From assembly GCA_944349805.1 (NCBI GenBank), contig CALVNP010000041.1, positions 1 to 36,791 on the forward strand: a DNA stretch of 36,791 nt. The letters run 5' to 3'. The stretch is from an uncultured Clostridia bacterium (lineage in GTDB: Bacteria > Bacillota > Clostridia > Christensenellales > UBA1242). Below the pieces are notes generated by a model, which was not told the DNA's origin, searched no databases, and worked only from the letters and a program-made list of their open reading frames with translations. Shown here one piece after another: positions 1 through 8,564 of this stretch. Position 1 is the first letter of the stretch. Every line of letters starts with the position of its first letter. The position numbers were made by a program, and so were the translations under genes.

Positions 1-690
1 AAAACAAAAGAAGCAAAACGCAGTTTAAAATTTTTATTGACAATAAATCCCGTAAGTGTTGTGGCAAAAATTTTAGAGGCTAAATTAGAAAAAAATGTAA
101 ACTTGGAAAATTACAAGTCAATTTTGATAAGTGCATTTGATTATGCCTATACACAACAGCAGTTCGCTGAAATATATAAAGATTTAAGCTATTACTTTGA
201 GCAAAAGTCAGATCTAGAAACTGCGTATTGTTTAATGAGAGCAAGTGTAAGTTTTTCTGATAGTTTAGAAATTGAAATAGAACAGAAGAAACTTCACGCA
301 AAGTTTAAAGATCTTGGTATGAAACTTCCTGAAATGGAAGCAAAAGATGTAGAGAATAAACTTTTGTCTTTAAACATTCCAATTTTTATAAAAGAAGATA
401 TGTTCTTAGCTGTTTGCGATGGTTATATTTCTTACTTAGAAAGTGGACACGCTAACATCGAAGGTAAAGAACTTTACAGAAACCTTATTTCAAGTATGAC
501 AAACAATCAAAACTTGATTTATGATTTGGAAGATTCTGCAAATTTAAAAGATAATGGTAGCGAAGAAATCGATAATAAAAAAGAAGAAAAAAGTAAAAAG
601 AAAAAAGAAAAACAAAAAGAAGAACAAAACGGCGAATTGAATAAGATTGAAGCTTACAATAAACGAAAGAATAAATCACCAAAAATGTAG
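1..690 (+). CDS. Hypothetical protein, 5' end outside the window
   Basis: The frame is open from base 1, so the TTG at 37 is probably internal and the true start lies upstream. The visible part (about 229 residues) is soluble and largely helical, with many Glu, Lys and Leu. The C-terminal 55 residues form a low-complexity basic/acidic tail rich in KKKEK runs. There is no signal peptide or membrane segment in the visible part. The lipoprotein gene follows after 11 bp, so the two are probably cotranscribed. I do not recognise the family. Confidence 0.7.
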   Translation, partial: KTKEAKRSLKFLLTINPVSVVAKILEAKLEKNVNLENYKSILISAFDYAYTQQQFAEIYKDLSYYFEQKSDLETAYCLMRASVSFSDSLEIEIEQKKLHAKFKDLGMKLPEMEAKDVENKLLSLNIPIFIKEDMFLAVCDGYISYLESGHANIEGKELYRNLISSMTNNQNLIYDLEDSANLKDNGSEEIDNKKEEKSKKKKEKQKEEQNGELNKIEAYNKRKNKSPKM

Positions 691-701
691 AAGGAGTTTT
701 T

Positions 702-1655
702 ATGAAAAAAATTGTTTTGTTGATATGTGCAGTTTTAAGCTTGACTTTTTTTACGGCTTGTGGGGAAAGTGGAATTGTGTTTACAACGCAAAAATTTGAA
801 GAAAGTAACATTTTTGATGAGTATGTAAATATATCATCAAAGTATAATAACTTTATTTCTAATTTTGAATCAGTTTATAACACCTCAGTAACAACGGAAG
901 CAATGATTTTTACGAATAATATGATGAATTATAAAATCTTGCAAGATTTAATATTGTTCACAATGCCCGTTTTTGAAATTGGACAACCAACAAGTGATCA
1001 AGTGGTATATTATCAAGATATCAACTTTAATTGCTTTTCAACACAGTCACCACTATGTTTTAGATATTTTGCAAATAATGGGCAAAAATTGGGGGAAGAA
1101 TATAGGTATAGCGTAGAATGCGATAATGCAGTTTGGGTTGATAATAATGAAACTAAAACACTTGATAATTTGCTTATAGAATATTCCTTAGTGGTTAATG
1201 TTAATGATAGTACAGGGTTGAACGAATATACCATAATAACTTCTTGTGAGCAGGAAGATGATTTTTCAAATACATATATTATAAGTTTTGATGACAAAAC
1301 ATCTTATATTTTTGTTGATGTAAAAAATAATATAGATGAGACAGTAAATATGCAAGTTGAATATTATTCCCTTTCAGATGATTACCAAATTGCAAGATTA
1401 ATTTCTTATAAGTATGTAAATTTTATGCCCAATTATAATGTAATTGATTTTATGTTCAAGGATTATAATGGTAGAGTTAAACTATCAAAAGAAGGAACGG
1501 TTAAACCTTCACGAATTAAAGGACTTGCAAATGTGACATATTCCGATTTTGCTAGAATTTTAGACAAAGAAAAACAAAATGAAACACTAGGTAAATATAG
1601 TTATGAAATTATGCAGGGAAGGGTTTCAGTAGATAAGTTTGGGAGCTTGATTTAA
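702..1655 (+). CDS. Putative lipoprotein of unknown function
   Basis: This 317-aa protein starts with a lipoprotein signal peptide: a basic MKK start, a hydrophobic core and a lipobox reading FTAC, so Cys20 would be lipidated and the mature protein tethered to the outer face of the membrane. The rest is a soluble, Asn/Asp/Tyr-rich domain that I do not recognise. An AAGGAG ribosome binding site lies just upstream. The stop overlaps the start of the next gene by one base (TAATG), so it is probably cotranslated with the HelD-like gene. No link between the two functions is evident. Confidence 0.8.
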   Translation: MKKIVLLICAVLSLTFFTACGESGIVFTTQKFEESNIFDEYVNISSKYNNFISNFESVYNTSVTTEAMIFTNNMMNYKILQDLILFTMPVFEIGQPTSDQVVYYQDINFNCFSTQSPLCFRYFANNGQKLGEEYRYSVECDNAVWVDNNETKTLDNLLIEYSLVVNVNDSTGLNEYTIITSCEQEDDFSNTYIISFDDKTSYIFVDVKNNIDETVNMQVEYYSLSDDYQIARLISYKYVNFMPNYNVIDFMFKDYNGRVKLSKEGTVKPSRIKGLANVTYSDFARILDKEKQNETLGKYSYEIMQGRVSVDKFGSLI

Positions 1656-3655
1656 TGTTGGAAAAAGATGAATTAGATAAAGAAAAATTGTATCTACAAA
1701 ATGTTTCTAATGCTTTAAAAAACAAGTTGGATTTTTTAAATAAAACATATCAAAATTATAGTGAGAGAACTCACGAACTTTCAAAGTTTATAGCAGATAA
1801 TTTTTACGATATGGATGCTCAAGAAGCTGCCGTGCAAAGAAATTTGCTTGACAATTTAAATCTTGAAAAAGAGGGTGTTGGTCAAGCAATTTTTAAAACT
1901 TCAAAACAGAGCGAAAGAGCATATTTTGGAAGAGTGGATTTTAAGGCTGATAATGATGTTTCTTATCAAAGTTGTTATATTGGTATTTCTTATTTAGAAA
2001 ATATCAATGGATTTCCTTATGTTTTAGATTGGCGAGCTCCTATTTCTAGTATTTATTATGATTATGAGTTGGGACAAGCTGAGTATTTAGCTCCTGATGG
2101 ATTAATAAAGGGAAATATAAACCTTAAAAGGCAGTACAAAGTTGAAGGAGAAAAGCTCGTTTATGCTTTTGACAGTTCGCTAACAATTAATGATGAAATT
2201 TTGCAAAACACATTAGGGCAAAATTCTAGTTCCAAAATGAAACAAATTGTTTCAACAATACAAAAAGAACAAAATCAAATTATAAGAAGTTCAGATTTTG
2301 AAAATATTTTGGTTCAGGGAATTGCAGGTTCGGGTAAAACTTCAATAGCTCTTCATAGAGTTGCCTACTTACTCTATAAAAATAAAATTTCTTCAAAAGA
2401 TATTGTTATTGTTTCGCCAAGTCCACTTTTTTCGGACTATATTTCAGATGTTTTGCCAGAGCTTGGAGAACAAAATGTTCAGTCTACAACATTTGAGGAA
2501 ATTGCAAAAGAAAAACTTAAAAGTATAATCAATTTTGAAAGCAGGACCGATATGATTGAAGATTTGCTTTTGGGTAATGTTGAAAGAGCAAAGGAAGTTA
2601 GCTATAAAGAAGGACAAGAATTTTTTGAAAGCTTAAAAACATTTTTGAACAATGTTACAAGCTTGAGTTTTGAAGCAAAAGATATTAATTTGGGTGACAA
2701 AAAAATAAAGGCAGATGTAATAAATAATCTTTACAATGAAAGGTACAAAAGTAAGGTTCCTTCCATCAGAATAGAATGGATTGCTGACTATATTATAGAC
2801 CAAATTGAGCTTGAACAAAAAAATGTGGAAGCTTTGTCGACTAGAATAAAAAAAGTGCTTTTAGGGATGTTTAAAATCACAAATATTACGGAAATTTATT
2901 TAACATTTTTAAATGCTATTGGTATGAGTTTAAATATTTTTGCAGGCAAGAATGTTTTACACTTTGAAGATGTTGCTCCTATCTTATATATTAAGGATTT
3001 TCTTTTGGGTACTGCTCAGTTTAAAGAAGTAAAATTTGCTCTTATTGATGAAATGCAAGATTATAGTGAAATTGCTTTAAGCTTAATTTCAAAGAGATTC
3101 CCTTGTCCAAAAACCATATTGGGCGATATATATCAGAGTGTAGAAAGAATATTAAATCATCAATATTTAGAAATTTTAGCAAAGGAATTAAATGATGCTA
3201 AGCTTGTAAAACTTGCAAAAACATATCGTTCGACTAAGGAAATTACAGAGTATTGTCAAAATTTGATAGGTCTTAAAGGGGCAATCAATTTTGATAGACA
3301 CGGAGATGAAGTTAAGGTTATTGATAGCAAAAATTTAAATTCGGAACTTAATGAAGAAATTAAAGAATGCAAGGAAAAAGGGTTTAAACATATTGCAATT
3401 ATAACTCCAACAATGAAAGAAGCAGAAAATTTATATATAAATAATTCTGACTTAGAAAATGCAATTTTAGTTTCTGATTCTACAAGTGAGTTGCCAGAAG
3501 GTACTATAATACTACCTTCAACGATATGTAAAGGGTTGGAGTTTGATTGTGTTATTTCCGTAAGAAAGCAACCTATAAACTATTTGCAAAAAAACACCGA
3601 ATATATAACTGCAACAAGGGCTTTACATAGGCTTTGTGTTATTAACATTAAGTAG
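1655..3655 (+). CDS. helD: HelD-like UvrD-family ATPase (RNA polymerase recycling factor)
   Basis: This 666-aa superfamily 1 ATPase has HelD features: an N-terminal coiled-coil arm (about residues 1-80), then a Walker A motif GIAGSGKTS near residue 222 followed by ALHRVAYLLY, which is typical of HelD. A Walker B motif (LIDEMQD) lies near residue 465, a TYRST motif near 522 and a C-terminal TATRALHRL motif. Known HelD proteins bind RNA polymerase and use ATP to release it from stalled or post-termination complexes. At 666 aa it is a little shorter than the Bacillus protein (about 770). A general UvrD/PcrA DNA helicase is less likely because of the coiled-coil N-terminus and the wording of motif I. 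Confidence 0.85.
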   Translation: MLEKDELDKEKLYLQNVSNALKNKLDFLNKTYQNYSERTHELSKFIADNFYDMDAQEAAVQRNLLDNLNLEKEGVGQAIFKTSKQSERAYFGRVDFKADNDVSYQSCYIGISYLENINGFPYVLDWRAPISSIYYDYELGQAEYLAPDGLIKGNINLKRQYKVEGEKLVYAFDSSLTINDEILQNTLGQNSSSKMKQIVSTIQKEQNQIIRSSDFENILVQGIAGSGKTSIALHRVAYLLYKNKISSKDIVIVSPSPLFSDYISDVLPELGEQNVQSTTFEEIAKEKLKSIINFESRTDMIEDLLLGNVERAKEVSYKEGQEFFESLKTFLNNVTSLSFEAKDINLGDKKIKADVINNLYNERYKSKVPSIRIEWIADYIIDQIELEQKNVEALSTRIKKVLLGMFKITNITEIYLTFLNAIGMSLNIFAGKNVLHFEDVAPILYIKDFLLGTAQFKEVKFALIDEMQDYSEIALSLISKRFPCPKTILGDIYQSVERILNHQYLEILAKELNDAKLVKLAKTYRSTKEITEYCQNLIGLKGAINFDRHGDEVKVIDSKNLNSELNEEIKECKEKGFKHIAIITPTMKEAENLYINNSDLENAILVSDSTSELPEGTIILPSTICKGLEFDCVISVRKQPINYLQKNTEYITATRALHRLCVINIK

Positions 3656-3672
3656 ATTTTTAAGGGGGTAAT

Positions 3673-5034
3673 ATGGTTTTTGATTATGCCGTTATTGGTG
3701 GTGGCATTGTTGGAACTTCCATTTTTAATAAAATTATAAGAAAAGGAAAATCTTGTGTTTTAATTGAAAGAGAACTTGACTTATCAACAGGTTCCACAAA
3801 GGCAAATAGTGGGCTTATACACGCAGGATTTGATGCCAAAACAGGTAGTTTAAAAGCTAGATTCAATGTTAGAGGGAACGACCTTGTTGAAGACCTTGCA
3901 AAACAATTAAAAATTCCATTTAAAAGGACGGGAGCTGTTGTTGTCGGAAATGACATTGAAAAGCTCAATGCCCTTTATGAAAGGGGAATAAATAATGGAG
4001 TAAAGGATTTAAAAATTGTAAGTACTGAAGAACTTAGAATGCTTGTTCCAAATCTTAGTGAAGATATAAAATATGGGCTTTATGCAAAGACGGCAGGCTT
4101 GATTTCACCTTATATGTTTGCTATTGCTCTTGCAGAAGAGGGGGTAAAGAATGGTGGAGTTGTAAAACTAGACTTTAACATTAATAAATTTACATTTAGT
4201 GATGGTATTTTTACTATGTGTGGGGAAGATGATGAGGTTGCTTGCAAGAAAGTTGTAAACTGTGCTGGAGCAGGATTTAATGAAGTTTCTAAGCTTTTAA
4301 ATGTGGAAGAATTTCCGATTAAGTTTAGACGAGGAGAATATATTGTAATAGACAAATCAGACTTTGTTAAATTGTCTGTTTTTCCACTTCCAACGGCATT
4401 AGGAAAGGGTATTTTAGCAACTCCTACAATTGATGGTAACATACTTTTAGGCCCAACGGCAGAAGATATTGATGATTACGATACAGAGACAACAAATAAT
4501 GGTATTGATAAAATTTTAAGCTATATTAAAAGTACTTTTAAAAATGTTCCTTTAAATAAAAATATTCGTCAATTTTCTGGAATAAGAGTTAGTGTGGGAG
4601 ATGATTTTATTGTCAAAAAAAGTGATAAAAATGAAAATGTTGTTTTAATTGCTGGAATAAATTCACCTGGACTGACATCTGCTCCAGCAATTGCTGAGTA
4701 TGTTGTTGAAGAGCTTTTTTGTGAAAAGAATAAAGATATAAACTTAATTCCAAGAGACAGTTATTTCCAAGGCGATAGTGGGCGCATTGTGTGTAGATGT
4801 GAAAAAATTGGGGAGAATGAAATTATAAGAGCTTTAAACTCTCCCGTTCCTTGTTATACCGTTGATGCTGTAAAGAGAAGAGTGAGAGCTGGTATGGGAA
4901 GATGTCAAGGTGGACAATGTATGATTGAAGTTTGCAAGCTGATTGCAAAAAGATATGGACTAAAACTTGAAGATGTAAAAAAAGAAAGTAAAAATAGTTT
5001 TGTTATGTTTAATGGAGGTACCTATGAAAACTGA
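3673..5034 (+). CDS. glpA: FAD-dependent glycerol-3-phosphate dehydrogenase, GlpA-like, with BFD-type [2Fe-2S] domain
   Basis: This 453-aa protein has an N-terminal Rossmann FAD-binding motif (VIGGGIVGTSI, residues 8-18), a DAO-family oxidoreductase body, and a C-terminal Cys-rich BFD-like domain (VCRCEK ... GMGRCQGGQC, about residues 375-420) that would bind a [2Fe-2S] cluster. This layout matches anaerobic glycerol-3-phosphate dehydrogenase subunit A and its Bacillota relatives, which oxidise glycerol-3-phosphate to dihydroxyacetone phosphate. The start has an AAGGGGGT ribosome binding site. It overlaps the next oxidoreductase by 11 bp, and a DUF1667 gene completes the operon. No glycerol kinase is nearby, so the exact substrate is inferred from family and context. 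Confidence 0.85.
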   Translation: MVFDYAVIGGGIVGTSIFNKIIRKGKSCVLIERELDLSTGSTKANSGLIHAGFDAKTGSLKARFNVRGNDLVEDLAKQLKIPFKRTGAVVVGNDIEKLNALYERGINNGVKDLKIVSTEELRMLVPNLSEDIKYGLYAKTAGLISPYMFAIALAEEGVKNGGVVKLDFNINKFTFSDGIFTMCGEDDEVACKKVVNCAGAGFNEVSKLLNVEEFPIKFRRGEYIVIDKSDFVKLSVFPLPTALGKGILATPTIDGNILLGPTAEDIDDYDTETTNNGIDKILSYIKSTFKNVPLNKNIRQFSGIRVSVGDDFIVKKSDKNENVVLIAGINSPGLTSAPAIAEYVVEELFCEKNKDINLIPRDSYFQGDSGRIVCRCEKIGENEIIRALNSPVPCYTVDAVKRRVRAGMGRCQGGQCMIEVCKLIAKRYGLKLEDVKKESKNSFVMFNGGTYEN

Positions 5035-6238
5035 TGTTGTTGTAATTGGTGGTGGACCTTCTGGAATGTCTGCAAGTTTGGAGGCAAGAAAACAAGGGGC
5101 AAAGGTTGTACTTATTGATGTAGAATCAAGATTGGGTGGAATCTTGAATCAGTGTATACACAATGGGTTTGGATTAAAGCATTTTAAAGAAGAGTTAACG
5201 GGTCCAGAGTTCGCAAATAAACTTGCAGAAAAAGTATATCAATCAGATATAACTGTTTTATTAAAAAGCTATGTTAATTTTATTGGTAAAAATATAGTTT
5301 ATGCTATAACTCCAAACGGTCAAGAAAAAATCGAATGCAAGGCTATTGTGTTATGTTGTGGGGCAAGAGAAAGAACTGCTGGTGAAATTTATTTAAAAGG
5401 CAAAAGGCTTGCAGGAGTTTACACTGCTGGAACAGTTCAAAAAATGATCAATTTCTATGGAAAACTACCTGGTAAAAATGCAGTAATTTTGGGCAGTGGA
5501 GATATCGGTCTTATAATGGCAAGAAGGTTGACCCTTGAAGGCGTGAAAGTTAAAAGTATTTTTGAAATTATGGGGCATTCATCTGGACTTAGAAGAAATA
5601 TAAGACAATGCGTTGAAGATTTTGAAATACCACTTTTGTATAATCATACAATTACAAGAGTTGTTGGAAAGGAAAGGGTTGAAGGTGTTTACTATGCAGA
5701 AGTTGATGAAAATAGGAATCCAAAACCTGAAACAGAAAAGTTTATTGAATGTGACTGTGTATTGCTTTCCGTTGGGCTGATTCCAGAAAATTCACTTTTA
5801 CCAGAAGAAACTAAAAGAGAAAAATTTGTTTTAGTGGACGATGAACGACAGACGAGTGTAGAAGGAATTTTTATTTCTGGTAATGTTCTTCATATTCACG
5901 ACCTTGCCGACAATGCAACAGAAGAAGGTGAAATTGCAGGTAAGTTTGCAGGATTAAAAGCTTTAAATATGTCAAAGAGATATGAAAAAGTTAAAGTTTA
6001 TTTTTCTGCCAAAATTTCCTATTGTATGCCCCAGCTTATAAACAAAAAGGAAGATGGTAAGTTTACAATTTATTTAAGGGCAAACGATAACTTCTTAAAA
6101 AAATATATTGTAGTAAAATGTGGAGATGTGGACATTGCTAGAAAATTTTGTATTGGTATAACAACAGGTGAAATGCAAGAAATTGAAGTTGAATATGAAA
6201 AAATCAAAGGTGATTTATTTGTTGACATAGGAGATTAA
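5024..6238 (+). CDS. NAD(P)/FAD-dependent oxidoreductase, GlpB-like partner of the upstream dehydrogenase
   Basis: This 404-aa pyridine-nucleotide-disulphide-type oxidoreductase has an FAD motif (VVIGGGPSGMSA) at the N-terminus, a second dinucleotide-binding motif (VILGSGDIGLIMARR, mid-protein) and a final FAD motif around SVEGIFISGN. The ATG at 5024 is preferred over an in-frame TTG at 5000 because GGAGG at 5014-5018 is correctly spaced for it. Together with the upstream GlpA-like and downstream DUF1667 proteins it forms the anaerobic Bacillota version of a glycerol-3-phosphate oxidising complex. It probably passes electrons from the FAD/[2Fe-2S] subunit to a nicotinamide or other carrier. 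It is often annotated simply as FAD-dependent oxidoreductase. Confidence 0.85.
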   Translation: MKTDVVVIGGGPSGMSASLEARKQGAKVVLIDVESRLGGILNQCIHNGFGLKHFKEELTGPEFANKLAEKVYQSDITVLLKSYVNFIGKNIVYAITPNGQEKIECKAIVLCCGARERTAGEIYLKGKRLAGVYTAGTVQKMINFYGKLPGKNAVILGSGDIGLIMARRLTLEGVKVKSIFEIMGHSSGLRRNIRQCVEDFEIPLLYNHTITRVVGKERVEGVYYAEVDENRNPKPETEKFIECDCVLLSVGLIPENSLLPEETKREKFVLVDDERQTSVEGIFISGNVLHIHDLADNATEEGEIAGKFAGLKALNMSKRYEKVKVYFSAKISYCMPQLINKKEDGKFTIYLRANDNFLKKYIVVKCGDVDIARKFCIGITTGEMQEIEVEYEKIKGDLFVDIGD

Positions 6239-6239
6239 A

Positions 6240-6581
6240 ATGGAAACGATATGTATTTGTTGCCCTATTGGTTGCAGGCTTAGTGTAAAAAAAGAAAATG
6301 GTGAAATTGTTGTAACAGGAAACACTTGTCCTAGAGGAAAGGAATATGGCATAAGTGAGTTTACTTTGCCCAAACGAGTTTTAACAACTTCTGTTGTTTT
6401 TAATGATTTTACTTTGACAATGAAGACAAATATTGCAATCGATAAAAAATTGCAAAATGAAGCTTTGAAGCAAATTAAAAGCATTTATAAAAAGGAATAT
6501 AAAATTGGCGATGTTGTAATAAAAAATATATTAGATACGGGTGCTGATGTTGTAATTACGGGCAAACTCTTGAATGTGTGA
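6240..6581 (+). CDS. DUF1667 domain protein, small Cys-rich partner of the GlpA/B pair
   Basis: This 113-aa protein opens with a Cys cluster (CICCPIGC, residues 5-12) and a further NTCPRG motif near residue 29, the pattern of DUF1667 proteins. These are found next to GlpA/GlpB-type oxidoreductases and probably carry an iron-sulfur cluster or metal. It starts one base after the upstream stop and ends shortly before a strong hairpin terminator, so it is the last gene of the operon. An electron-transfer role is inferred from the cysteines and the neighbours. Confidence 0.85.
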   Translation: METICICCPIGCRLSVKKENGEIVVTGNTCPRGKEYGISEFTLPKRVLTTSVVFNDFTLTMKTNIAIDKKLQNEALKQIKSIYKKEYKIGDVVIKNILDTGADVVITGKLLNV

Positions 6582-6603
6582 ATTAAAAGAAAATTTCTAA
6601 ACA

Positions 6604-6640
6604 AAAACATTCAAAGGGAAGTTGTCCTTTGAATGTTTTA
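6604..6640. terminator. Bidirectional rho-independent terminator
   Basis: A perfect 14-bp stem (6604-6617 with 6626-6639, left arm AAAACATTCAAAGG) with an 8-base loop. A/T runs on both sides let it serve both the glycerol-3-phosphate operon on the plus strand and the DUF378 gene on the minus strand. Confidence 0.9.
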
Positions 6641-6648
6641 AGTTAGCT

Positions 6649-7140
6649 TTATTTATCTAAATCTTCTTCATTAAAATCCTTGTACCCAAGTTTTTTATAA
6701 TCGACAAAAGTGTTCTCTTCTTTTTTTGTTGGTTCTTCGTATCTAGAAAAATCTCTTGGAAATCTTCTTCCATTATCTTCATAAACATCGTATTGCGATG
6801 TGTCTTTATAGTGCGTTGTTTCATAATGATTATTTGTGTTTTGTCTTTGTATAAAGTCTTTTTCTGCTTCTACATTGGATTTCTGATAAGATTTTTCATC
6901 ATTTTTCAATTTCTTTGATTTATCAAATCCGTCATCATTAATCTTAATTTTACCTTTTCCACGAATAAGCTGTATAACAATCCACACTGAAGCAATACCA
7001 ATAAAAAAATAGACTATTCTAGAAAACATACTCGCTTGAGTCCCAAAAAGTCCAGCAACAAAATCGTATTGAAGGGCGCCAATGGAAAGCCAATTTAAAG
7101 CACCTACAATAATTAAGGCAAAAGATATAAAGGTTATCAT
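6649..7140 (-). CDS. DUF378 family membrane protein with long hydrophilic tail
   Basis: This 163-aa protein has two membrane helices in the first 65 residues, with the DUF378 hallmark IVGALNWLSIGALQYDFVA and SRIVYFFIGIASVWIV (YuzA-like). The remaining 100 residues are a charged, probably disordered cytoplasmic tail with many Lys, Glu, Tyr and Asn. The ribosome binding site is AAGGAG at 7144-7149 on the minus strand. A TATAAT box upstream lies next to a half-site shared with the Spo0A-like locus (7175-7184). The function of DUF378 proteins is unknown. Confidence 0.8.
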   Translation of the reverse strand: MITFISFALIIVGALNWLSIGALQYDFVAGLFGTQASMFSRIVYFFIGIASVWIVIQLIRGKGKIKINDDGFDKSKKLKNDEKSYQKSNVEAEKDFIQRQNTNNHYETTHYKDTSQYDVYEDNGRRFPRDFSRYEEPTKKEENTFVDYKKLGYKDFNEEDLDK

Positions 7141-7227
7141 AAATTCTCCTTGATTTGAAATTTATGAATATTTTGTCTAAATTTTCATATTATATGCAAG
7201 TGAGTCAAAAAAATTTTAACATTTTTC

Positions 7228-7256
7228 TTGACAAAAAAATATTATATGACTATAAT
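7228..7256 (+). promoter_or_regulatory. Consensus sigma-A promoter of greA
   Basis: TTGACA at 7228-7233 and TATAAT at 7251-7256 are separated by 17 bp, a perfect consensus. The predicted transcript starts near 7263 and would begin with a hairpin (TTTGTTTA 7261-7268 with TAAACAAA 7274-7281), leaving a leader of about 75 nt before greA. Such a 5' hairpin usually stabilises an mRNA. Confidence 0.85.
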
Positions 7257-7338
7257 CTCGTTTGTTTATTTAGTAAACAAAACTGTTAAAAAGTTATGGT
7301 CTTTGCAAAAAGATTGATTTTTTTATAAGGAGGGCAAT

Positions 7339-7809
7339 ATGACAGCAACATTTTTAACACCAGAAGGGAAAAAACAACTTGAAGAAAAATTGGAATATTA
7401 CAAAACAGTTAGAAGACCAGAAATCTCAGCAAAAATCGGCGTTGCAAGGGAATATGGCGATCTTAGTGAAAATGCAGAGTATGACGCTGCAAAGGAAGAA
7501 CAGGCTCTTTTAGAATCTGAAATTCTTGAAATGGAAAATAAACTTCGCAATGCAGTTATTATAAATAAAGATAAAATCAACACAGACAAAGTAAGTATTG
7601 GTTGTACTGTTAAAATATATGATACGGATTTTGATGAAGAAGTTGAATATCAAATTATCGGGTCAACAGAAAGCAATCCACTTAAAGGATTAATAAGCAA
7701 TGAGTCACCTGTTGGTAGAGCATTGATAGGTAAAAAGGTTGGTGAAACCGTTGTTGTGGAAACACCTGCAGGACCTAGTACATTAAAAATTTTAGAAATT
7801 AAGGCTTAA
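7339..7809 (+). CDS. greA: Transcription elongation factor GreA
   Basis: This 156-aa protein is full length for GreA. The N-terminal coiled coil carries the acidic tip motif GDLSENAEYDAAKEEQ (about residues 36-51), which reaches into the RNA polymerase secondary channel and triggers cleavage of backtracked RNA. The C-terminal globular domain includes SPVGRALIGKKVGE. A strong AAGGAGGGC ribosome binding site precedes the ATG. It is monocistronic, with its own promoter and terminator. Confidence 0.97.
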   Translation: MTATFLTPEGKKQLEEKLEYYKTVRRPEISAKIGVAREYGDLSENAEYDAAKEEQALLESEILEMENKLRNAVIINKDKINTDKVSIGCTVKIYDTDFDEEVEYQIIGSTESNPLKGLISNESPVGRALIGKKVGETVVVETPAGPSTLKILEIKA

Positions 7810-7843
7810 AATATTGTAATTCAATGTTTTTTACAAGAATAAT

Positions 7844-7871
7844 GACCTTGCGTAGCAAGGTCGTTTTTTTA
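7844..7871 (+). terminator. greA terminator
   Basis: Stem GACCTTG / CAAGGTC (7844-7850 with 7856-7862) around the loop CGTAG, then G and a run of eight T. Confidence 0.92.
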
Positions 7872-7905
7872 ATACAAAAAATGTAAATTTATATAAACAT
7901 TTAGA

Positions 7906-7922
7906 AAATTTAGTCTAAATTT
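7906..7922. promoter_or_regulatory. 17-bp perfect palindrome upstream of the Spo0A-like gene, possible operator
   Basis: AAATTTAG-T-CTAAATTT is a perfect inverted repeat. The half GTCTAAATTT recurs at 7175-7184 just upstream of the DUF378 gene. The rest of 7810-8091 holds only the greA terminator and AT-rich DNA; I see no clear promoter for the downstream gene. Confidence 0.4.
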
Positions 7923-8091
7923 GTAATAAAATAGATAAAATAAGTCAACCCATTTATTTTGTATGCTATGGTGTTTTATGCTACTATATGTATGTTTTGA
8001 AAACAAAACAAAAACTGCTTTTTTAAGTGCGTAATTATAATTTCGCGAGTTATAAAAATGTGCAAAAGGCGTAAAAATTAAAGGGGATAAA

Positions 8092-8448
8092 ATGGAAAAC
8101 AAATCGTTAGAGCAGACGCTTTCAGATATAATAACCGTAGTTGGAGTGCCTGCAAATATTAAGGGATATAAATATTTAAGAGATGCAATAGTAAAAGTTA
8201 TAGGAAATCAAAAGTTGGCTAGTAGTATCACAAAGACGCTTTATCCAATGGTTGCAGAAGAAAATAATACAAGTGCTAGCAAAGTTGAAAGAGCAATTCG
8301 TCACGCAATTGATGTTGGTTACAATGCAGGAAAGATAATAAATTTAAACAGCTTTTTTGGCTTAAAAATTTTCGACACTTATGATAAACCAAGCAATGGA
8401 GAATTTATTGCACTAGTTGCAGATAGAATGATGTTAAAAGGGTATTAA
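8092..8448 (+). CDS. Stand-alone Spo0A C-terminal (DNA-binding) domain protein
   Basis: This 118-aa protein matches the effector domain of the sporulation master regulator Spo0A along its whole length: VGVPANIKGYKYLRDAI, LYPMVAEENNTSASKVERA, IRHAIDVGYNAG, and a closing SNGEFIALVADRM. It lacks the phosphoacceptor receiver domain that makes up the first half of Spo0A (about 267 aa), and there is no receiver frame upstream. An AAAGGGGAT ribosome binding site precedes the ATG. It should still bind 0A-box-like DNA but cannot be switched by phosphorelay. It could be a constitutive regulator, a competitor of full-length Spo0A, or a domesticated regulator in a non-sporulating lineage. Confidence 0.85.
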   Translation: MENKSLEQTLSDIITVVGVPANIKGYKYLRDAIVKVIGNQKLASSITKTLYPMVAEENNTSASKVERAIRHAIDVGYNAGKIINLNSFFGLKIFDTYDKPSNGEFIALVADRMMLKGY

Positions 8449-8476
8449 AATATTTATGTCTAATAATAAAAAATAA

Positions 8477-8514
8477 TAAAAATCTTTGAGTTTTTTTGCT
8501 TGAAGATTTTTTTT
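8477..8514 (+). terminator. Weak terminator after the Spo0A-like gene
   Basis: AAAAATCTT can pair with AAGATTTTT around a T-rich loop, and the 3' arm runs into a longer T tract. The stem is AT-rich and the loop large, so this is a tentative call. Confidence 0.5.
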
Positions 8515-8527
8515 AAAGTTAAATTTA

Positions 8528-8556
8528 TTGTAAAAAAAAAATATTTATGATATCAT
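8528..8556 (+). promoter_or_regulatory. dnaX promoter placing the transcript start at the start codon
   Basis: TTGTAA (8528-8533), a 17-bp spacer and TATCAT (8551-8556). Only 8 bases separate the -10 box from the ATG at 8565, and there is no ribosome binding site, so the mRNA would be leaderless or nearly so. TATGAT at 8546-8551 is an alternative -10 but is poorly spaced. Confidence 0.55.
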
Positions 8557-8564
8557 ACTTGTGT

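Noticed and set aside
5000-5023. Upstream TTG start for the GlpB-like oxidoreductase
   Set aside because: The GGAGG at 5014-5018 serves the ATG at 5024, and the FAD motif is then at the usual distance from the N-terminus.
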